Origin: Bradyrhizobium sp. 1(2017)
GTDB lineage: Bacteria > Pseudomonadota > Alphaproteobacteria > Rhizobiales > Xanthobacteraceae
Assembly: GCF_011602485.2 (NCBI RefSeq)
Contig: NZ_CP050022.2
Location: forward strand, 5,290,001-5,354,000
DNA length: 64,000 nucleotides
Direction of reading: 5' to 3'
This document shows, piece after piece, positions 8,284-18,121 of the stretch. Made by a program: the position numbers and the translations under genes. Each line of letters opens with the position of its first letter. Positions within the stretch are counted from its first letter, which is position 1. The notes under the pieces are model-generated. The model was given only the letters and a program-made list of their open reading frames with translations. It searched no databases and had not been told where the DNA came from.

Positions 8284-9543
8284 TCACCGCCCCATCGCCT
8301 GATAGATCAGCGTCTTCAGCGCGAGCTGGATCCGGCCGCGCTGCGATGGCGTCTGCACCATGAATATCCCGAACAGATCGTCTTCGGGATCGATGAAGAA
8401 GAAAGTCCCTCCGACGCCGTCCCAGCGATATTCGCCTAAAGGCCACGACGTACCTGCCGGCACGGAGGTGCGCACCGCAAAGCCGAGGCCGAAGCCGGAA
8501 TTGGCGCCCGGATAATAGCTATGGTCGCGCGCGATCTTCGTCTCCGGCCCGACATGATCGGACGCCATCAGCGCGACGGTCTCGGGCTTGAGATAGCGCC
8601 GCCCCTCGTAGCTGCCGCCATTCAGCAGCATCTGCGTGAAACGGGCATAGTCACCGATCGTGCCGACCATGCCGCCGCCGCCCGATTCCCATTTCAGCGG
8701 TCGCCTGATGTCGCGCATCGGCGTTGTCGGGTTGATGTTGCGGTCCTCCGGCATCGGCTCGGCGATGCGCGGGAATTTGGCGGGATCGGGGACGAAAAAA
8801 GCCGTCTCGGTCATGCCGAGCGGATCGAGCAGCCGCTCCTTCTCGAACTGGAGCAGCGTCTTCCCGGAGACGACCTCGACGACGCGGCCGAGCACGTCGG
8901 TGGAAAAGCCATAGTCCCACGCGGTGCCGGGCTGCTCCGCCAGCGGCAGCGTCGCGACCTTCGCGACGAAGTCGGCATTGCCAAGATTGCTTTGGAAGAG
9001 ATTGGCCTCGGCATAGAGCTCGCGCACCATGCCGCCGCCATGATAGCCGTAGGGCAGGCCCGAGGTATGGCGCAGCAGGTCCTTGATGGTGACCGGGCGC
9101 GCGAGCGGCTCCAACACCAGCGTCTCCTTGCCGTCCCCGGACTTCTTCTCGACGCCGACCTTCATCTGGGCAAAAGCCGGAATGTATTTCGAGACGGGAT
9201 CGTCGAGCGAAAGCTTGCCCTCCTCGACCAGCATCATCGCCATGACCGAGGTGATCGGCTTCGACATCGAATAGAGGCGGAAGATCGTGTCCGCACTCAT
9301 CGAAAGCTGGGTCGCGACGTCGCGAACGCCGAAATTCTCGTAATAGACCGGCTTGCCATGTTGCTGGAGCAGCAGGATGGCGCCGGGGATCTTTCCGGTG
9401 GCGATCTCGTTCCGGATGTAGTCGGAGACCTTTGCGAGGCCTTCGGCTGAGAATTTGTGCGCAGCGCGCTCGGAGCTCGCACGCGCACCGACCGCGCTCA
9501 CCAGAAGAACGAGCGCCGCGATCAGGGCGCGGCGCCCGCGCAT
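8284..9543 (-). CDS. Exported serine hydrolase, class C beta-lactamase/esterase family (copy 1)
   Basis: 419 residues from ATG 9543, chosen because GGAG lies 7 nt upstream and the ATG follows the stop of the preceding gene by one base. Signal peptide about 1-22. Catalytic SxxK motif is S92-M-S-K95; a Tyr motif (YGFSTD) and a WDGVGG segment near the C terminus fit the KTG-equivalent region. The family covers beta-lactamase class C, EstB esterases and D,D-peptidases, and sequence alone does not choose between them. It forms a two-gene operon with the paralogue at 9545-10831. Confidence 0.88.
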   Translation of the reverse strand: MRGRRALIAALVLLVSAVGARASSERAAHKFSAEGLAKVSDYIRNEIATGKIPGAILLLQQHGKPVYYENFGVRDVATQLSMSADTIFRLYSMSKPITSVMAMMLVEEGKLSLDDPVSKYIPAFAQMKVGVEKKSGDGKETLVLEPLARPVTIKDLLRHTSGLPYGYHGGGMVRELYAEANLFQSNLGNADFVAKVATLPLAEQPGTAWDYGFSTDVLGRVVEVVSGKTLLQFEKERLLDPLGMTETAFFVPDPAKFPRIAEPMPEDRNINPTTPMRDIRRPLKWESGGGGMVGTIGDYARFTQMLLNGGSYEGRRYLKPETVALMASDHVGPETKIARDHSYYPGANSGFGLGFAVRTSVPAGTSWPLGEYRWDGVGGTFFFIDPEDDLFGIFMVQTPSQRGRIQLALKTLIYQAMGR

Positions 9544-9544
9544 T

Positions 9545-10831
9545 TCATTTCTCCATGGCTTCATAGACGAGCTGCTTCAATGTCCGCTGCACGCGCTGGC
9601 GTTCGGTGGGTGTCTGCTCCAGAAGGACGAAGAACATGTCCTGCTTGGGGTCGATCACGAAATAACAGCCGGAGGCGCCGTCCCACTTCAATTCGCCGAG
9701 ATCGCCGGGCGGCGGCGGCTTGGCATTGCCGGGATCGGTGCGGACGGCAAAGCCGAGGCCGAAGCCAAAACCGTCGCCGGGAAAATAGAAAAAGTCGCGA
9801 TCGACGCCGGAGCCTGGTCCGACCTGATCGGTCACCATTAGCTTGAATGTCTCGGGCTTGAGGATGGTCTTGCCGTCGAGGCTACCGCCGTTGAGCAGCA
9901 TCTGGGCGAAGCGCTCATAGTCGGCCATGGTCGTGACCATGCCGCCGCTGGCGAATTGGATCTTCTTCGCGACGGTTGGATCGTTGATCCGGCCAACCCG
10001 AAAATCGCTGTCATTCGGCACCGGCTGCGCCAGCAACTTTTGCTTTTCGGGGGCGCTGACAAAGAAGCCGGTATCGACCATACCCAAGGGATCGAGCAGT
10101 TTCTCCCGCATGATGTCGATCAGCGGCTTGCCGGCCGCGACCTCCATCACGCGCGCCAGCACGTCGGTGGAATGGCCATATTGCCAGAGCGCGCCGGGCT
10201 GGTTGTGCAGCGGCAGTTTCGCGATCCGCTCTGCGAACTCGGCGAGGTCGAAATCGCCGGCATAGATATTGGCCTCGCGATAGGCCTTGCGCACCAGGCT
10301 GTCGCCATAGAAACCATAGGTGATGCCCGAGGTGTGGCGCATCAGGTCGAGCACGGTCATCGGCCGGTTGGGTGGCACCAGCTCGAGCGACTTGCTGCCG
10401 TCCTCGGCCTTCTTCTCAACGCCGACCTTCACGTTGGCAAAGGACGGGATGTATTTCGAGACCGGATCGTCGAGCTTGATCTTGCCGTCCTCGATCAATT
10501 GCATCGCGACCACCGAGGTGATCGCCTTGGTCATCGAGAACAGGCGGAAGATGGTCTTGTCCGTGATCGGCGCCTTGCTGACCACGTCCTGCACGCCGAA
10601 GGCCTCGTGATAGACCGGCTTGCCGTGCTGCTTGATCAGCACGGTCGCGCCGGCGATCTTGCCGGTCGTGACCTCGTTCTTGAAGAACTCGCTGATCTTC
10701 GCAAGCTTGTCCTGATTGAAATGCGCGCCGGCCGGAATTTCGTAGGTGCCCTCCGCCCGCGCGAACGATATCGCACCAAGCCACACCAGCGCGCCGCAGA
10801 TCAGCGCACGCAGTCCAGATTGTGAAATCAT
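9545..10831 (-). CDS. Exported serine hydrolase, class C beta-lactamase/esterase family (copy 2)
   Basis: 428 residues from ATG 10831, which is preceded by a GGGGAGGGGA ribosome site; an extension to 10966 lacks a signal peptide at its start and is unlikely. Signal peptide about 1-26 (ISFARAEG). SxxK is S99-M-T-K102, Tyr motif YGHSTD. It aligns with its downstream neighbour along nearly the whole length (for example LDDPVSKYIP, LMRHTSG/LLRHTSG, LLDPLGM), so the two arose by tandem duplication. Translational coupling with copy 1 is likely. Confidence 0.88.
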   Translation of the reverse strand: MISQSGLRALICGALVWLGAISFARAEGTYEIPAGAHFNQDKLAKISEFFKNEVTTGKIAGATVLIKQHGKPVYHEAFGVQDVVSKAPITDKTIFRLFSMTKAITSVVAMQLIEDGKIKLDDPVSKYIPSFANVKVGVEKKAEDGSKSLELVPPNRPMTVLDLMRHTSGITYGFYGDSLVRKAYREANIYAGDFDLAEFAERIAKLPLHNQPGALWQYGHSTDVLARVMEVAAGKPLIDIMREKLLDPLGMVDTGFFVSAPEKQKLLAQPVPNDSDFRVGRINDPTVAKKIQFASGGMVTTMADYERFAQMLLNGGSLDGKTILKPETFKLMVTDQVGPGSGVDRDFFYFPGDGFGFGLGFAVRTDPGNAKPPPPGDLGELKWDGASGCYFVIDPKQDMFFVLLEQTPTERQRVQRTLKQLVYEAMEK

Positions 10832-10874
10832 ATCCCCTCCCCGGAACATGGTCCGGTGGAGTGTACCGGCGGCG

Positions 10875-11429
10875 TCATTGGGCACAAGAGCTACCATGAC
10901 GCGCAAGCGCCCCGGCATGAAGCTCGGCGCTCGGCTCGGCGAAGCAAGAGAACACCACGCGGGCAATGGACGGAGCGGCGGAGAGCCCTTCGATCACCGT
11001 ACGCACCGCGATATCGGCCGCCCGGTCGGCGGGAAAGCGGAAAACGCCGGTCGAAATCGCAGGAAATGCCACCGAGGTCAGCTCGTGCCTCCCGCACAGC
11101 TCCATCGAGCGGCGATAGCAGGCGGCGAGCAGATCGTCTTCTCCGAGGGTGCCGCCGTTCCAGACCGGCCCAACGGTATGGATCACATGCGCGGCCTTAA
11201 GCCGATACCCACTGGTGATCTTGGCGTCGCCGGTCTTGCAGCCGTGGAGCATGCGGCATTCGGCGACCAGATCGGGCCCGGCGGCCCGATGGATCGCGCC
11301 GTCCACGCCGCCCCCGCCAAGGAGCGACGTGTTGGCGGCGTTGACGATGGCGTCAACACCAAGCGTGGTGATGTCGGCAACGATGACCTCGAGCTCGGCG
11401 CCACCAATCTGGCGCGTCAGCACGGCCAT
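10875..11429 (-). CDS. Macro-domain protein (ADP-ribose/O-acetyl-ADP-ribose hydrolase type)
   Basis: 184 residues from ATG 11429. The macro fold is clear: [34 protein letters not shown] (about 38-51), and the distal loop [13 protein letters not shown]. This is the MacroD/YmdB-like class, which hydrolyses O-acetyl-ADP-ribose or removes mono-ADP-ribose from proteins. The start lies 4 bp after the grxD stop, so the two genes are co-transcribed. A longer reading starting inside grxD is rejected. Confidence 0.9.
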   Translation of the reverse strand: MAVLTRQIGGAELEVIVADITTLGVDAIVNAANTSLLGGGGVDGAIHRAAGPDLVAECRMLHGCKTGDAKITSGYRLKAAHVIHTVGPVWNGGTLGEDDLLAACYRRSMELCGRHELTSVAFPAISTGVFRFPADRAADIAVRTVIEGLSAAPSIARVVFSCFAEPSAELHAGALARHGSSCAQ

Positions 11430-11433
11430 CTCA

Positions 11434-11760
11434 TCAGGCCGCGACGACGACGCCCTTCTCGGTGAACAGCTGCTGCAATTCGCCGGCCTGGAACATCTCG
11501 CGGACGATGTCGCAGCCACCGACAAACTCGCCCTTCACATAGAGCTGCGGAATGGTCGGCCAGTTCGAATATTCCTTGATGCCGTTGCGCAGTTCGGCGG
11601 ATTCGAGGACGTTGAGGCCCTTATAGCCGACGCCGATGTGGTCGAGGATCTGGACGACCTGGCCGGAGAACCCGCACTGCGGAAATTGCGGCGTGCCCTT
11701 CATGAACAGAACCACGTCGTTCGACTTCACTTCGTTGGCGATGAATTCCTCGATGCTCAT
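11434..11760 (-). CDS. grxD: Monothiol glutaredoxin, Grx4/GrxD type
   Basis: 108 residues. Active-site CGFS at C29-S32, with the GSH-binding [16 protein letters not shown] region. Monothiol CGFS glutaredoxins bind and transfer [2Fe-2S] clusters, usually with a BolA partner. Here bolA is on the same strand but 3.8 kb upstream (15547-15783), separated by egtB, egtD and an LtrA gene, whereas many Rhizobiales keep bolA and grxD adjacent. Divergent from egtB across about 285 bp. Confidence 0.96.
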   Translation of the reverse strand: MSIEEFIANEVKSNDVVLFMKGTPQFPQCGFSGQVVQILDHIGVGYKGLNVLESAELRNGIKEYSNWPTIPQLYVKGEFVGGCDIVREMFQAGELQQLFTEKGVVVAA

Positions 11761-12045
11761 ATTCCGTGTCCTTCTGGGGCCTCAACGATCGCTTCGGGCC
11801 GGCCCAGCCGATCTAACCCGATATTTGCTCATATATGTAGCCCAAACCGTTGTGCATCCAAAGTAAAATGGCGGCGAACGGCCCCGGGGCAGCCGACCTT
11901 GCTGGCGCCAGGTGATGGGCTGATGACACTAATATTAACAGCCGGGAGGACTTTTATCTCGTAACGGAGGCCCCATTTAGGACGAACCCCGGTTTTGGAA
12001 CCTGGCAACGCCAACAACGTTCTCTTGTCCTGTCTGGAGAAAAAC

Positions 12046-13290
12046 GTGACGAAACAAGCCTCCGCTACGGCCGCCCCCTCGCTTTCGTCACCGTCCTCCG
12101 CCGGCAAACTCGCCCAGCGCCTGGAGAGCGCTTTTCGTGCCGTCCGCAACGAGACCGAGCGCCGGGCCGCGCCATTGTCGCCCGAGGACCAGCAAATCCA
12201 GTCCATGCCCGACGCGAGCCCGGCGAAATGGCATCGCGCCCATACCACCTGGTTCTGGGAGCAATTCCTGCTCGGCGAGCACTGTCCCGACTACCGGCCC
12301 TTCCACCCCGATTTCGCGTTCCTGTTCAATTCCTATTACGTCAGCGCCGGACCGCGTCATGCCCGCAACCATCGCGGCGACATCACCCGTCCGAGTGCGA
12401 ACGAGGTCGGCGCCTATCGCAACTACGTCGATGCCGCCGTCGTCAAGTTCTTCCGCGAGACCACTGAGGCCAAGCTGCGCGCGATCGCGCCGCTGGTCGA
12501 GGTCGGGCTGAACCATGAGCAGCAGCATCAGGAGCTGATGTTCACGGACATCCTGCACGCCTTTGCACAGAACCCGGTCTACCCCGCTTATGATCCGAAC
12601 TGGCGCTTCCCGGCCGCAGCGCGCAGCGGCGACGACTGGCTGCCACTCAACGAGGGCATCCACACCGTCGGCCATGTCGACGACAGCTTCCATTTCGACA
12701 ATGAGAAGCCCGCGCACCGTGCCCTCGTCGGCCCGATCAAGCTCGCGCGCAATCTCGTCACCAACGCCGAATGGCTCGCCTTCATGCAGGATGGCGGCTA
12801 CCGGAATGCAACGCTGTGGCTGATGGACGGCTTTGCCGCGGCCAGCAAGGAAGACTGGCAGGCGCCGGGTCATTGGCGCGAGGTCGATGGCGGATGGCAG
12901 GTGATGACGCTGGCCGGCCTCATGCCGGTGGATCCGAACGCGCCGGTCTGCCACGTCAGCTATTACGAGGCGGATGCGTACGCCCGCTGGGCCGGAAAAC
13001 ATCTGCCGACCGAGATGGAATGGGAGGTCGCCGCGCGCACCAGGCAACTCAACGATGCTTTCGGAATCGTATGGCAATGGACCCGCAGCGCCTATGCGCC
13101 CTATCCGGGTTATCGCGCCATCGAAGGCGCGCTCGGCGAATACAACGGCAAGTTCATGGTCAACCAATTGGTACTTCGCGGCTCCTCGCTCGCAACTCCC
13201 GAGGGCCACAGCCGTATTTCCTATCGCAACTTCTTCTATCCGCACCACCGCTGGCAGTTCACGGGGCTGCGGCTCGCCGACTACGAGTAG
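12046..13290 (+). CDS. egtB: Ergothioneine biosynthesis sulfoxide synthase
   Basis: 414 residues from GTG 12046, picked because GGAGA lies 6 nt upstream; a TTG at 11995 would add 17 residues without a ribosome site. N-terminal DinB-like helical bundle supplies the iron ligands: [13 protein letters not shown] (H66) and HEQQHQE (H157, H161). The C-terminal half is a formylglycine-generating-enzyme-like domain ([45 protein letters not shown]). It joins hercynine to cysteine or gamma-glutamylcysteine using O2. It is followed 52 bp later by egtD, so the first and second enzymes of the pathway are in one operon. No egtC or egtE is visible nearby. Confidence 0.93.
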   Translation: MTKQASATAAPSLSSPSSAGKLAQRLESAFRAVRNETERRAAPLSPEDQQIQSMPDASPAKWHRAHTTWFWEQFLLGEHCPDYRPFHPDFAFLFNSYYVSAGPRHARNHRGDITRPSANEVGAYRNYVDAAVVKFFRETTEAKLRAIAPLVEVGLNHEQQHQELMFTDILHAFAQNPVYPAYDPNWRFPAAARSGDDWLPLNEGIHTVGHVDDSFHFDNEKPAHRALVGPIKLARNLVTNAEWLAFMQDGGYRNATLWLMDGFAAASKEDWQAPGHWREVDGGWQVMTLAGLMPVDPNAPVCHVSYYEADAYARWAGKHLPTEMEWEVAARTRQLNDAFGIVWQWTRSAYAPYPGYRAIEGALGEYNGKFMVNQLVLRGSSLATPEGHSRISYRNFFYPHHRWQFTGLRLADYE

Positions 13291-13342
13291 AACTCTTATC
13301 CGACGACAAATGCGCGCCGGACAGCGCGTTCAGGAGAGTATC

Positions 13343-14314
13343 ATGAATGTGCACGCCAGCGCTTTGGCCGAAGCCCATCTCCCCGACGAGCAGACCACCG
13401 CCTTCGCCCGCGAGGCCATCGCGGACCTCTCGCAGCAGCCGAAAAAACTGTCGCCGAAATATTTCTACGATGCGACCGGGTCGGAATTGTTCGAAGCGAT
13501 CACGCGCCTGCCGGAATATTATCCGACGCGCACCGAGCTTGCGATCCTGAAGGAGCGCGGCAGCGAGATCGCAAAGATCATTCCGGAGCACGCGGCGCTG
13601 GTCGAGTTCGGCGCCGGCGCGACGACGAAGGTTCGCCTGCTGCTGGGCCACTGCAGGTTCGCGGCCTATGTCCCCGTCGACATTTCCGGCGACTTCCTGA
13701 AGGCGCAGGCGAACGGCCTGAAGCGGGACTTCCCCTCGCTCGGCATCTATCCGGTCGCGGCCGACTTCACGACGCCGTTCGAGCTGCCCCGGCAGGTCGC
13801 ATCCATGCCCAAGGTCGGCTTCTTCCCCGGCTCGACCATCGGCAATTTCGAGCCGCAGGAAGCGCAGGCCTTCCTGAAAAGCGCCCGCAAGATCCTCGGC
13901 AAGGGCGCCCAGATGATCATCGGCGCGGATCTTGAGAAGGACGAACGGGTGCTGCACGACGCCTACAATGACGCGGCCGGCGTCACCGCACGCTTCAATC
14001 TCAACGTGCTGGTGCGCATCAACCGCGAGCTCGGCGGCAATTTCGACCTCTCCGCCTTCACCCATCGCGCGATCTACAACCGCGAGCGGCACCGCATCGA
14101 GATGCACCTGATCAGCAAGAAGAGCCAGACCGTGCGCCTGCTCGGCACCAGCTTCTCGTTCCGCCCGGGCGAGAGCATCCACACCGAGAACAGCTACAAG
14201 TACAGCATCGAACGCTTTGCGGCGCTGGCGCAGGGCGCAGGCTGGCGCGTGCGCGAGAGCTGGACGGATACGGACGAGATGTTCTCGGTGCACGCGCTGG
14301 AGGTGGCGGAGTAG
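13343..14314 (+). CDS. egtD: L-histidine N-alpha-methyltransferase
   Basis: 323 residues from ATG 13343, with AGGAG 6 nt upstream. SAM-dependent trimethylation of histidine to hercynine, the first step of ergothioneine synthesis. Family signatures: PKKLSPKYFYDATGSELFE, LPEYYPTRTE, VEFGAGATTKVRLLL (SAM loop) and FFPGSTIGNFEP. The typical C-terminal ENSYKYS segment is present. Together with egtB this gives a minimal ergothioneine operon, consistent with redox protection next to grxD. Confidence 0.95.
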   Translation: MNVHASALAEAHLPDEQTTAFAREAIADLSQQPKKLSPKYFYDATGSELFEAITRLPEYYPTRTELAILKERGSEIAKIIPEHAALVEFGAGATTKVRLLLGHCRFAAYVPVDISGDFLKAQANGLKRDFPSLGIYPVAADFTTPFELPRQVASMPKVGFFPGSTIGNFEPQEAQAFLKSARKILGKGAQMIIGADLEKDERVLHDAYNDAAGVTARFNLNVLVRINRELGGNFDLSAFTHRAIYNRERHRIEMHLISKKSQTVRLLGTSFSFRPGESIHTENSYKYSIERFAALAQGAGWRVRESWTDTDEMFSVHALEVAE

Positions 14315-14326
14315 ACGGTGCGGGGC

Positions 14327-15520
14327 TCAATGCCCCTCCGCTTCCCCCGACGTCGCCCCCAGCGACAGCGACTCCCACACCGCCACCACGATCATGATCA
14401 TCGTCGTCGCGACCGAGAGCCAGAGCGGCGACATGTCCGAGGCGAACCAGCTCAGCGCCAGCAGCAGGATGATGCCGACGCCATGCGAAAGCTGGAGGAA
14501 GCCGCGGATCGCGTGCTTGAACAGGATAGTACCGACCAGGAACACCAAGGGTCCACCGATCGTGCTCACGATGGTGCGCATGTCGGAGTGTCCGGTGGGG
14601 TGCTTGAGCACCAATTCGTCAGACACGGCCGTCAGGATGATGCCCGCGACGATCGGCGTGTGCAGATAGGTATAGGCGAGCCGCGCCAGGCGGCCGGATT
14701 CGGCGGATTTCGAGATGCGCTCGGAGCCGGCCTCGGCGCCCTTGTGAAAATAGATCCACCACATCGCGATGGCGCCGACCAGCGCCGACACGAAGGCGAG
14801 GATATTGCTCGCGGTCCACTCCAGCTCCGCGAAGGTCGCGCCGTTGACGACGATGGCCTCGCCGAGCGCGATGATGACAAACAGGGAGCAGCGCTCGGCC
14901 ATGTGCGTGCCTTCGACGGCCCAGGCCTCGACCGAGGAAAAGCCCAGCTTCGGCACCCAGAACCGCACCGCCGGTGAGATGTATTCCAGAGTCACCGCCG
15001 CGATCCACAGCCATAGCCGCGTGTCTCCCTCGGACAAGCCGCCTGCGATCCACAACACCGCGGAGACCGAGAGCCAGGTCAGAATGCGGATTGCGTTGTG
15101 CCGCACCGCGGTCCGGTGATGCGGAGTCGCAAACATCCAGAACGCCGTACGTCCCACCTGCATGGTCGCGTAGGCAATCGCAAACCATAGGCCCCGCCCC
15201 TCGAAGGCGGTCGGGATCGTCGTCGACAGCACGAGGCCGCCCAGCATCATCGCAAAAAGCAGGATGCGGACGGGCGTCAGCTCAGGATTGAGCCAGTTGG
15301 TGACCCACGCGGTGAAGACCCACACCCACCACACCGCCAGAAACAGCACGGCGACGTGCACCGCGCCGAGCGGCGTGAAATGATGCAGCAGCGTGTGCGA
15401 GATCTGCGTGACGGCGAAGACGAAGACGAGGTCGAAGAACAGCTCGACATTGGTGACACGGCTGTGCTGGTTCGGCGTGACGACGCGAAACATCGTGCCG
15501 CGCGGGTTGTCCGCAGCCAT
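14327..15520 (-). CDS. Low-temperature-requirement A (LtrA) family membrane protein
   Basis: 397 residues, with about ten to twelve hydrophobic helices. N-terminal VTNVELFFDLVFVFAVTQ is the LtrA signature (VELFFDLVFVFA). GGGGGAAG lies just before ATG 15520. The family is of unknown function, named from a Listeria cold-sensitive mutant. Convergent with egtD, 12 bp from its stop. Confidence 0.9.
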   Translation of the reverse strand: MAADNPRGTMFRVVTPNQHSRVTNVELFFDLVFVFAVTQISHTLLHHFTPLGAVHVAVLFLAVWWVWVFTAWVTNWLNPELTPVRILLFAMMLGGLVLSTTIPTAFEGRGLWFAIAYATMQVGRTAFWMFATPHHRTAVRHNAIRILTWLSVSAVLWIAGGLSEGDTRLWLWIAAVTLEYISPAVRFWVPKLGFSSVEAWAVEGTHMAERCSLFVIIALGEAIVVNGATFAELEWTASNILAFVSALVGAIAMWWIYFHKGAEAGSERISKSAESGRLARLAYTYLHTPIVAGIILTAVSDELVLKHPTGHSDMRTIVSTIGGPLVFLVGTILFKHAIRGFLQLSHGVGIILLLALSWFASDMSPLWLSVATTMIMIVVAVWESLSLGATSGEAEGH

Positions 15521-15546
15521 CGTCTTCCCCCGTCGCGCTGGTCAGA

Positions 15547-15783
15547 TCAGGTGCCGGGTACGCCGGTTTGCAGCGCCAGCGCATGCAGCACGCCGCCCAT
15601 CTGGCCGCGCAGGGACTGGTAGACGATCTGGTGCTGCTGGACGCGGGACTTGCCGCGGAAGGATTCAGAGATCACGGTCGCGGCATAATGGTCGCCATCG
15701 CCGGCGAGGTCACGGATGGTCACCTCGGCATCGGGGATCGCTGCCTTGATCATCGCCTCGATATCGTGGGCGTCCATGGGCAT
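15547..15783 (-). CDS. BolA-family protein
   Basis: 78 residues. DIEAMIKAAIPDAEVTIRDL opens the BolA fold and the SRVQQHQIVYQSL segment carries the conserved His that helps ligate [2Fe-2S] in BolA-glutaredoxin complexes. GGVLHALAL follows, as is usual. AAGGAG lies 11 nt before ATG 15783. The likely partner is grxD downstream on the same strand. The LtrA gene begins 26 bp after its stop. Confidence 0.92.
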   Translation of the reverse strand: MPMDAHDIEAMIKAAIPDAEVTIRDLAGDGDHYAATVISESFRGKSRVQQHQIVYQSLRGQMGGVLHALALQTGVPGT

Positions 15784-15979
15784 TCGGGTCTAGCTCCTTG
15801 TCTCGGCTGCGAATCAGCCTCGTCGTCGAATCGCTGCCGGGGTCCCCGGCCCGGCAGGGCCAAACTTAGCGTGAACGGCCTTCTGCGTCACGCCTTCAGG
15901 TACTATATCTCTGATCCGATCACGATAAAGGCACGACAAAGTGCCGCGCGCGACAGGTTGATCGAAAAGGCGTGACATC

Positions 15980-16339
15980 ATGAAGCTTCCAGGGCCCGAC
16001 CACCCCATCACCATCACCCAAAACCCCCGGCGCGTCCGCGTCACGGCCGGCGACATCGTGATCGCCGAGAGCAGCAAGGCTCTGACCCTGAAGGAAGCCA
16101 GATATCCGGCGGTGCAATATTTGCCGCGGGAGGATGCCAACATGGCGCTGCTGGAGCGCACCGAGCGCGTCACCCATTGCCCGTACAAGGGCGATGCGAA
16201 CTATTACAGCGTCAAGGCCAGCGGCAAGACGCTCGACAACGCGATCTGGACTTATGAGACGCCCTTCCCCGCAATGGCGGAGATTTCCGGCCATCTCGCC
16301 TTCTATCCGGACAAGGTGAAGATCGAGGAGGTGGGGTAG
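15980..16339 (+). CDS. DUF427-family protein
   Basis: 119 residues, the usual length. Recognised by PNPRRVRVTAGDIVIAESS-like opening, YLPREDANMALL, THCPYKGDANYYSV and WTYETPFPAM. DUF427 proteins are small beta-rich soluble proteins of unknown role, widespread in proteobacteria and actinobacteria. Divergent from bolA over about 200 bp. Confidence 0.92.
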   Translation: MKLPGPDHPITITQNPRRVRVTAGDIVIAESSKALTLKEARYPAVQYLPREDANMALLERTERVTHCPYKGDANYYSVKASGKTLDNAIWTYETPFPAMAEISGHLAFYPDKVKIEEVG

Positions 16340-16356
16340 CAGCCCCGCGCCCTGCT

Positions 16357-16449
16357 CCGTCATGGCCGGGCTTGACCCGGCCATCCACGTTCTTTGATTG
16401 CCACGGATGAGGAAGACGTGGATGCCCGGGACAAGGCCGGGCATGACGG
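16357..16449. repeat. Intergenic inverted repeat (CCGTCATGGCCGGG type)
   Basis: Starts CCGTCATGGCCGGGCTTGAC and ends AAGGCCGGGCATGACGG, with internal CCACGT and ACGTGG arms. It is a long imperfect palindrome lying between convergent genes (DUF427 and DUF1328). Elements of this shape are abundant in Bradyrhizobium genomes. Confidence 0.8.
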
Positions 16450-16468
16450 TTGAGCGTGCGGCGCAGCG

Positions 16469-16642
16469 CTACGCCCTGAAGATCGTGAGCCCCAGGACCA
16501 GCAGCACCAGGAAGATCACAACGAAGACGTAGAACAGGAAACGGGCGACGTCGGCGGAGGCGGCCGAGATGCCGGTGAACCCGAGCACGCCGGCCACGAT
16601 CGAGATCACGAGGAAGATCAGCGCCCATTTCAGAATCGTCAT
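16469..16642 (-). CDS. DUF1328 small membrane protein
   Basis: 57 residues from ATG 16642 ([15 protein letters not shown]...) to TAG at 16469. Two hydrophobic helices separated by [13 protein letters not shown], the DUF1328/YtjA signature. GGAG lies 9 nt upstream. Inner-membrane peptide of unknown function, often stress-induced in relatives. Confidence 0.9.
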   Translation of the reverse strand: MTILKWALIFLVISIVAGVLGFTGISAASADVARFLFYVFVVIFLVLLVLGLTIFRA

Positions 16643-16822
16643 CGCCAACTCCGACTTAAGGCCGTGTCGCGGCCCTCAACCCATGCCCGGACGCTAACTT
16701 TGCTTCGCGGAACTGGTTCCTGATGGCGTCAGGGGAGACCTGCGGCGCAGACTGCCCTTGCTGAATCGAGTTCCCGGCGTCACAGTCCAGCCGGGAGCAA
16801 GAACGCGATCGGGGCCACCACG

Positions 16823-18010
16823 ATGACGATGTCACATTCAGCGACGATCGGCGCAGAGGTGTATGCCGCACCGAAGAGCAAGGCGCGCAATCTGGCGATT
16901 GATCGCGCCCGCACCTTCCTCACTCTGGTGGTGCTGCTGCATCATGCGGTGATCCCCTATACTTATTTCGGTCATACCGATCCGAAGTACTTCTTCGGCT
17001 TCGACATGATCGTGCTCGCCACCGACAGTTTCTTCATGGCGATGTTCTTCTTCCTGTCGGGCCTGTTCGCCTGGTCAGGTATCGCCCGGAAGGGACCGCT
17101 GAACTATCTGCAGGATCGCCTGCTTCGGCTCGCGCTGCCATTCGTGATCTGCGCTTTCACGGTCATTCCGATCGCCTATTACGCCATCTCGCTGCGGCAC
17201 CATCCCGAGATCGGCTTTTCGGAATACTATTGGAATATGATCACGAAGGGCCCGTGGCCGAGCGGGCCGATCTGGTTTCTCTGGGTGTTGTTGGGTTTCG
17301 ACCTAGTTGCCTGCCTGCTGTACCGGCTGTCGCCCAATCTGCTCGATCCGATCAATCGCCTCTCACTGCACGGCCGCCGCCGGCCCGCGGTGTTCTTCGC
17401 AGTGATGCTTGCCGTCACCGCTGTCTTCTACGTTCCCGGGCTGGTCCACTACGGGCATAGCAGTTGGTTCGAGTTCGGGCCGTTCTCGGTCCAGCAGGGG
17501 CGCGTGATGCTCTACGCGACCTACTTCTTTTTCGGTGCCGGCATCGGCGTTGCGCAGATGGATCGCGGGCTGCTCGCAGTCGACGGCCGCATGGCAAGGG
17601 TCAGCTGGGACTGGATGGTGCTGGCGATCGTTCCGTATTGCCTCTTATGGGTGCTGATCTTCATCAAGCGCGAAATACTGGGCAACCCGTCGCCGTTGCC
17701 GGACTGGTATGAAGCGCTCTATGCGATCTGCTTCACGGTCTTCAGCGTTGCCGTCATGTTTCTGATCCTGGCCTTTTTCCAGAGGTTCAGGCAGTCAGGC
17801 TCAGCCAAGCTGCTCGATCCAATGCAGGGCGACGCGTACGGCATGTTCCTGGTGCACTATCCGATCGCACTGTGGCTGCAATACTGGCTGTTCGACTATG
17901 ATCTGCCGGCGATCGTCAAGGCCACGATCGGGTTTGTACTGACCGTTGCGGCAAGCTGGGCGCTGACGCGCGCGTTGCGGCAGATCCCGGGCGCGACAAA
18001 GGTGCTTTGA
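16823..18010 (+). CDS. Acyltransferase 3 family integral membrane protein
   Basis: 395 residues with about ten membrane helices. Family features: IDRARTFLTLVVLLHHAVIPY (catalytic-type His in the first helix), FFMAMFFFLSGLFAW, RLLRLALPF and a late FLVHYPIALWLQ. Acyltransferase-3 proteins acylate sugars, glucans or lipids at the membrane, for example OpgC. The acceptor cannot be told and no polysaccharide genes are adjacent. It separates purL from bolA. Confidence 0.88.
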   Translation: MTMSHSATIGAEVYAAPKSKARNLAIDRARTFLTLVVLLHHAVIPYTYFGHTDPKYFFGFDMIVLATDSFFMAMFFFLSGLFAWSGIARKGPLNYLQDRLLRLALPFVICAFTVIPIAYYAISLRHHPEIGFSEYYWNMITKGPWPSGPIWFLWVLLGFDLVACLLYRLSPNLLDPINRLSLHGRRRPAVFFAVMLAVTAVFYVPGLVHYGHSSWFEFGPFSVQQGRVMLYATYFFFGAGIGVAQMDRGLLAVDGRMARVSWDWMVLAIVPYCLLWVLIFIKREILGNPSPLPDWYEALYAICFTVFSVAVMFLILAFFQRFRQSGSAKLLDPMQGDAYGMFLVHYPIALWLQYWLFDYDLPAIVKATIGFVLTVAASWALTRALRQIPGATKVL

Positions 18011-18019
18011 GGAACAGCT

Positions 18020-18098
18020 CGTAGCCCGGATGAGCGTAGCGATATCCGGGAACCCTCTCGACAAAGACCCGGATGTCGCTTCGCTCATCCGGGCTACG
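18020..18098. repeat. Intergenic palindromic repeat, second copy of the CGTAGCCCGG element
   Basis: Runs from CGTAGCCCGGATGAGCGTAG to CATCCGGGCTACG, with internal GCGATATCCGGG and CCCGGATGTCGC. Same architecture and 79-bp length as the element at 8188-8266. Again between convergent genes. Confidence 0.87.
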
Positions 18099-18121
18099 GG
18101 CTCTGAGCTCGCGGCGGCGCC

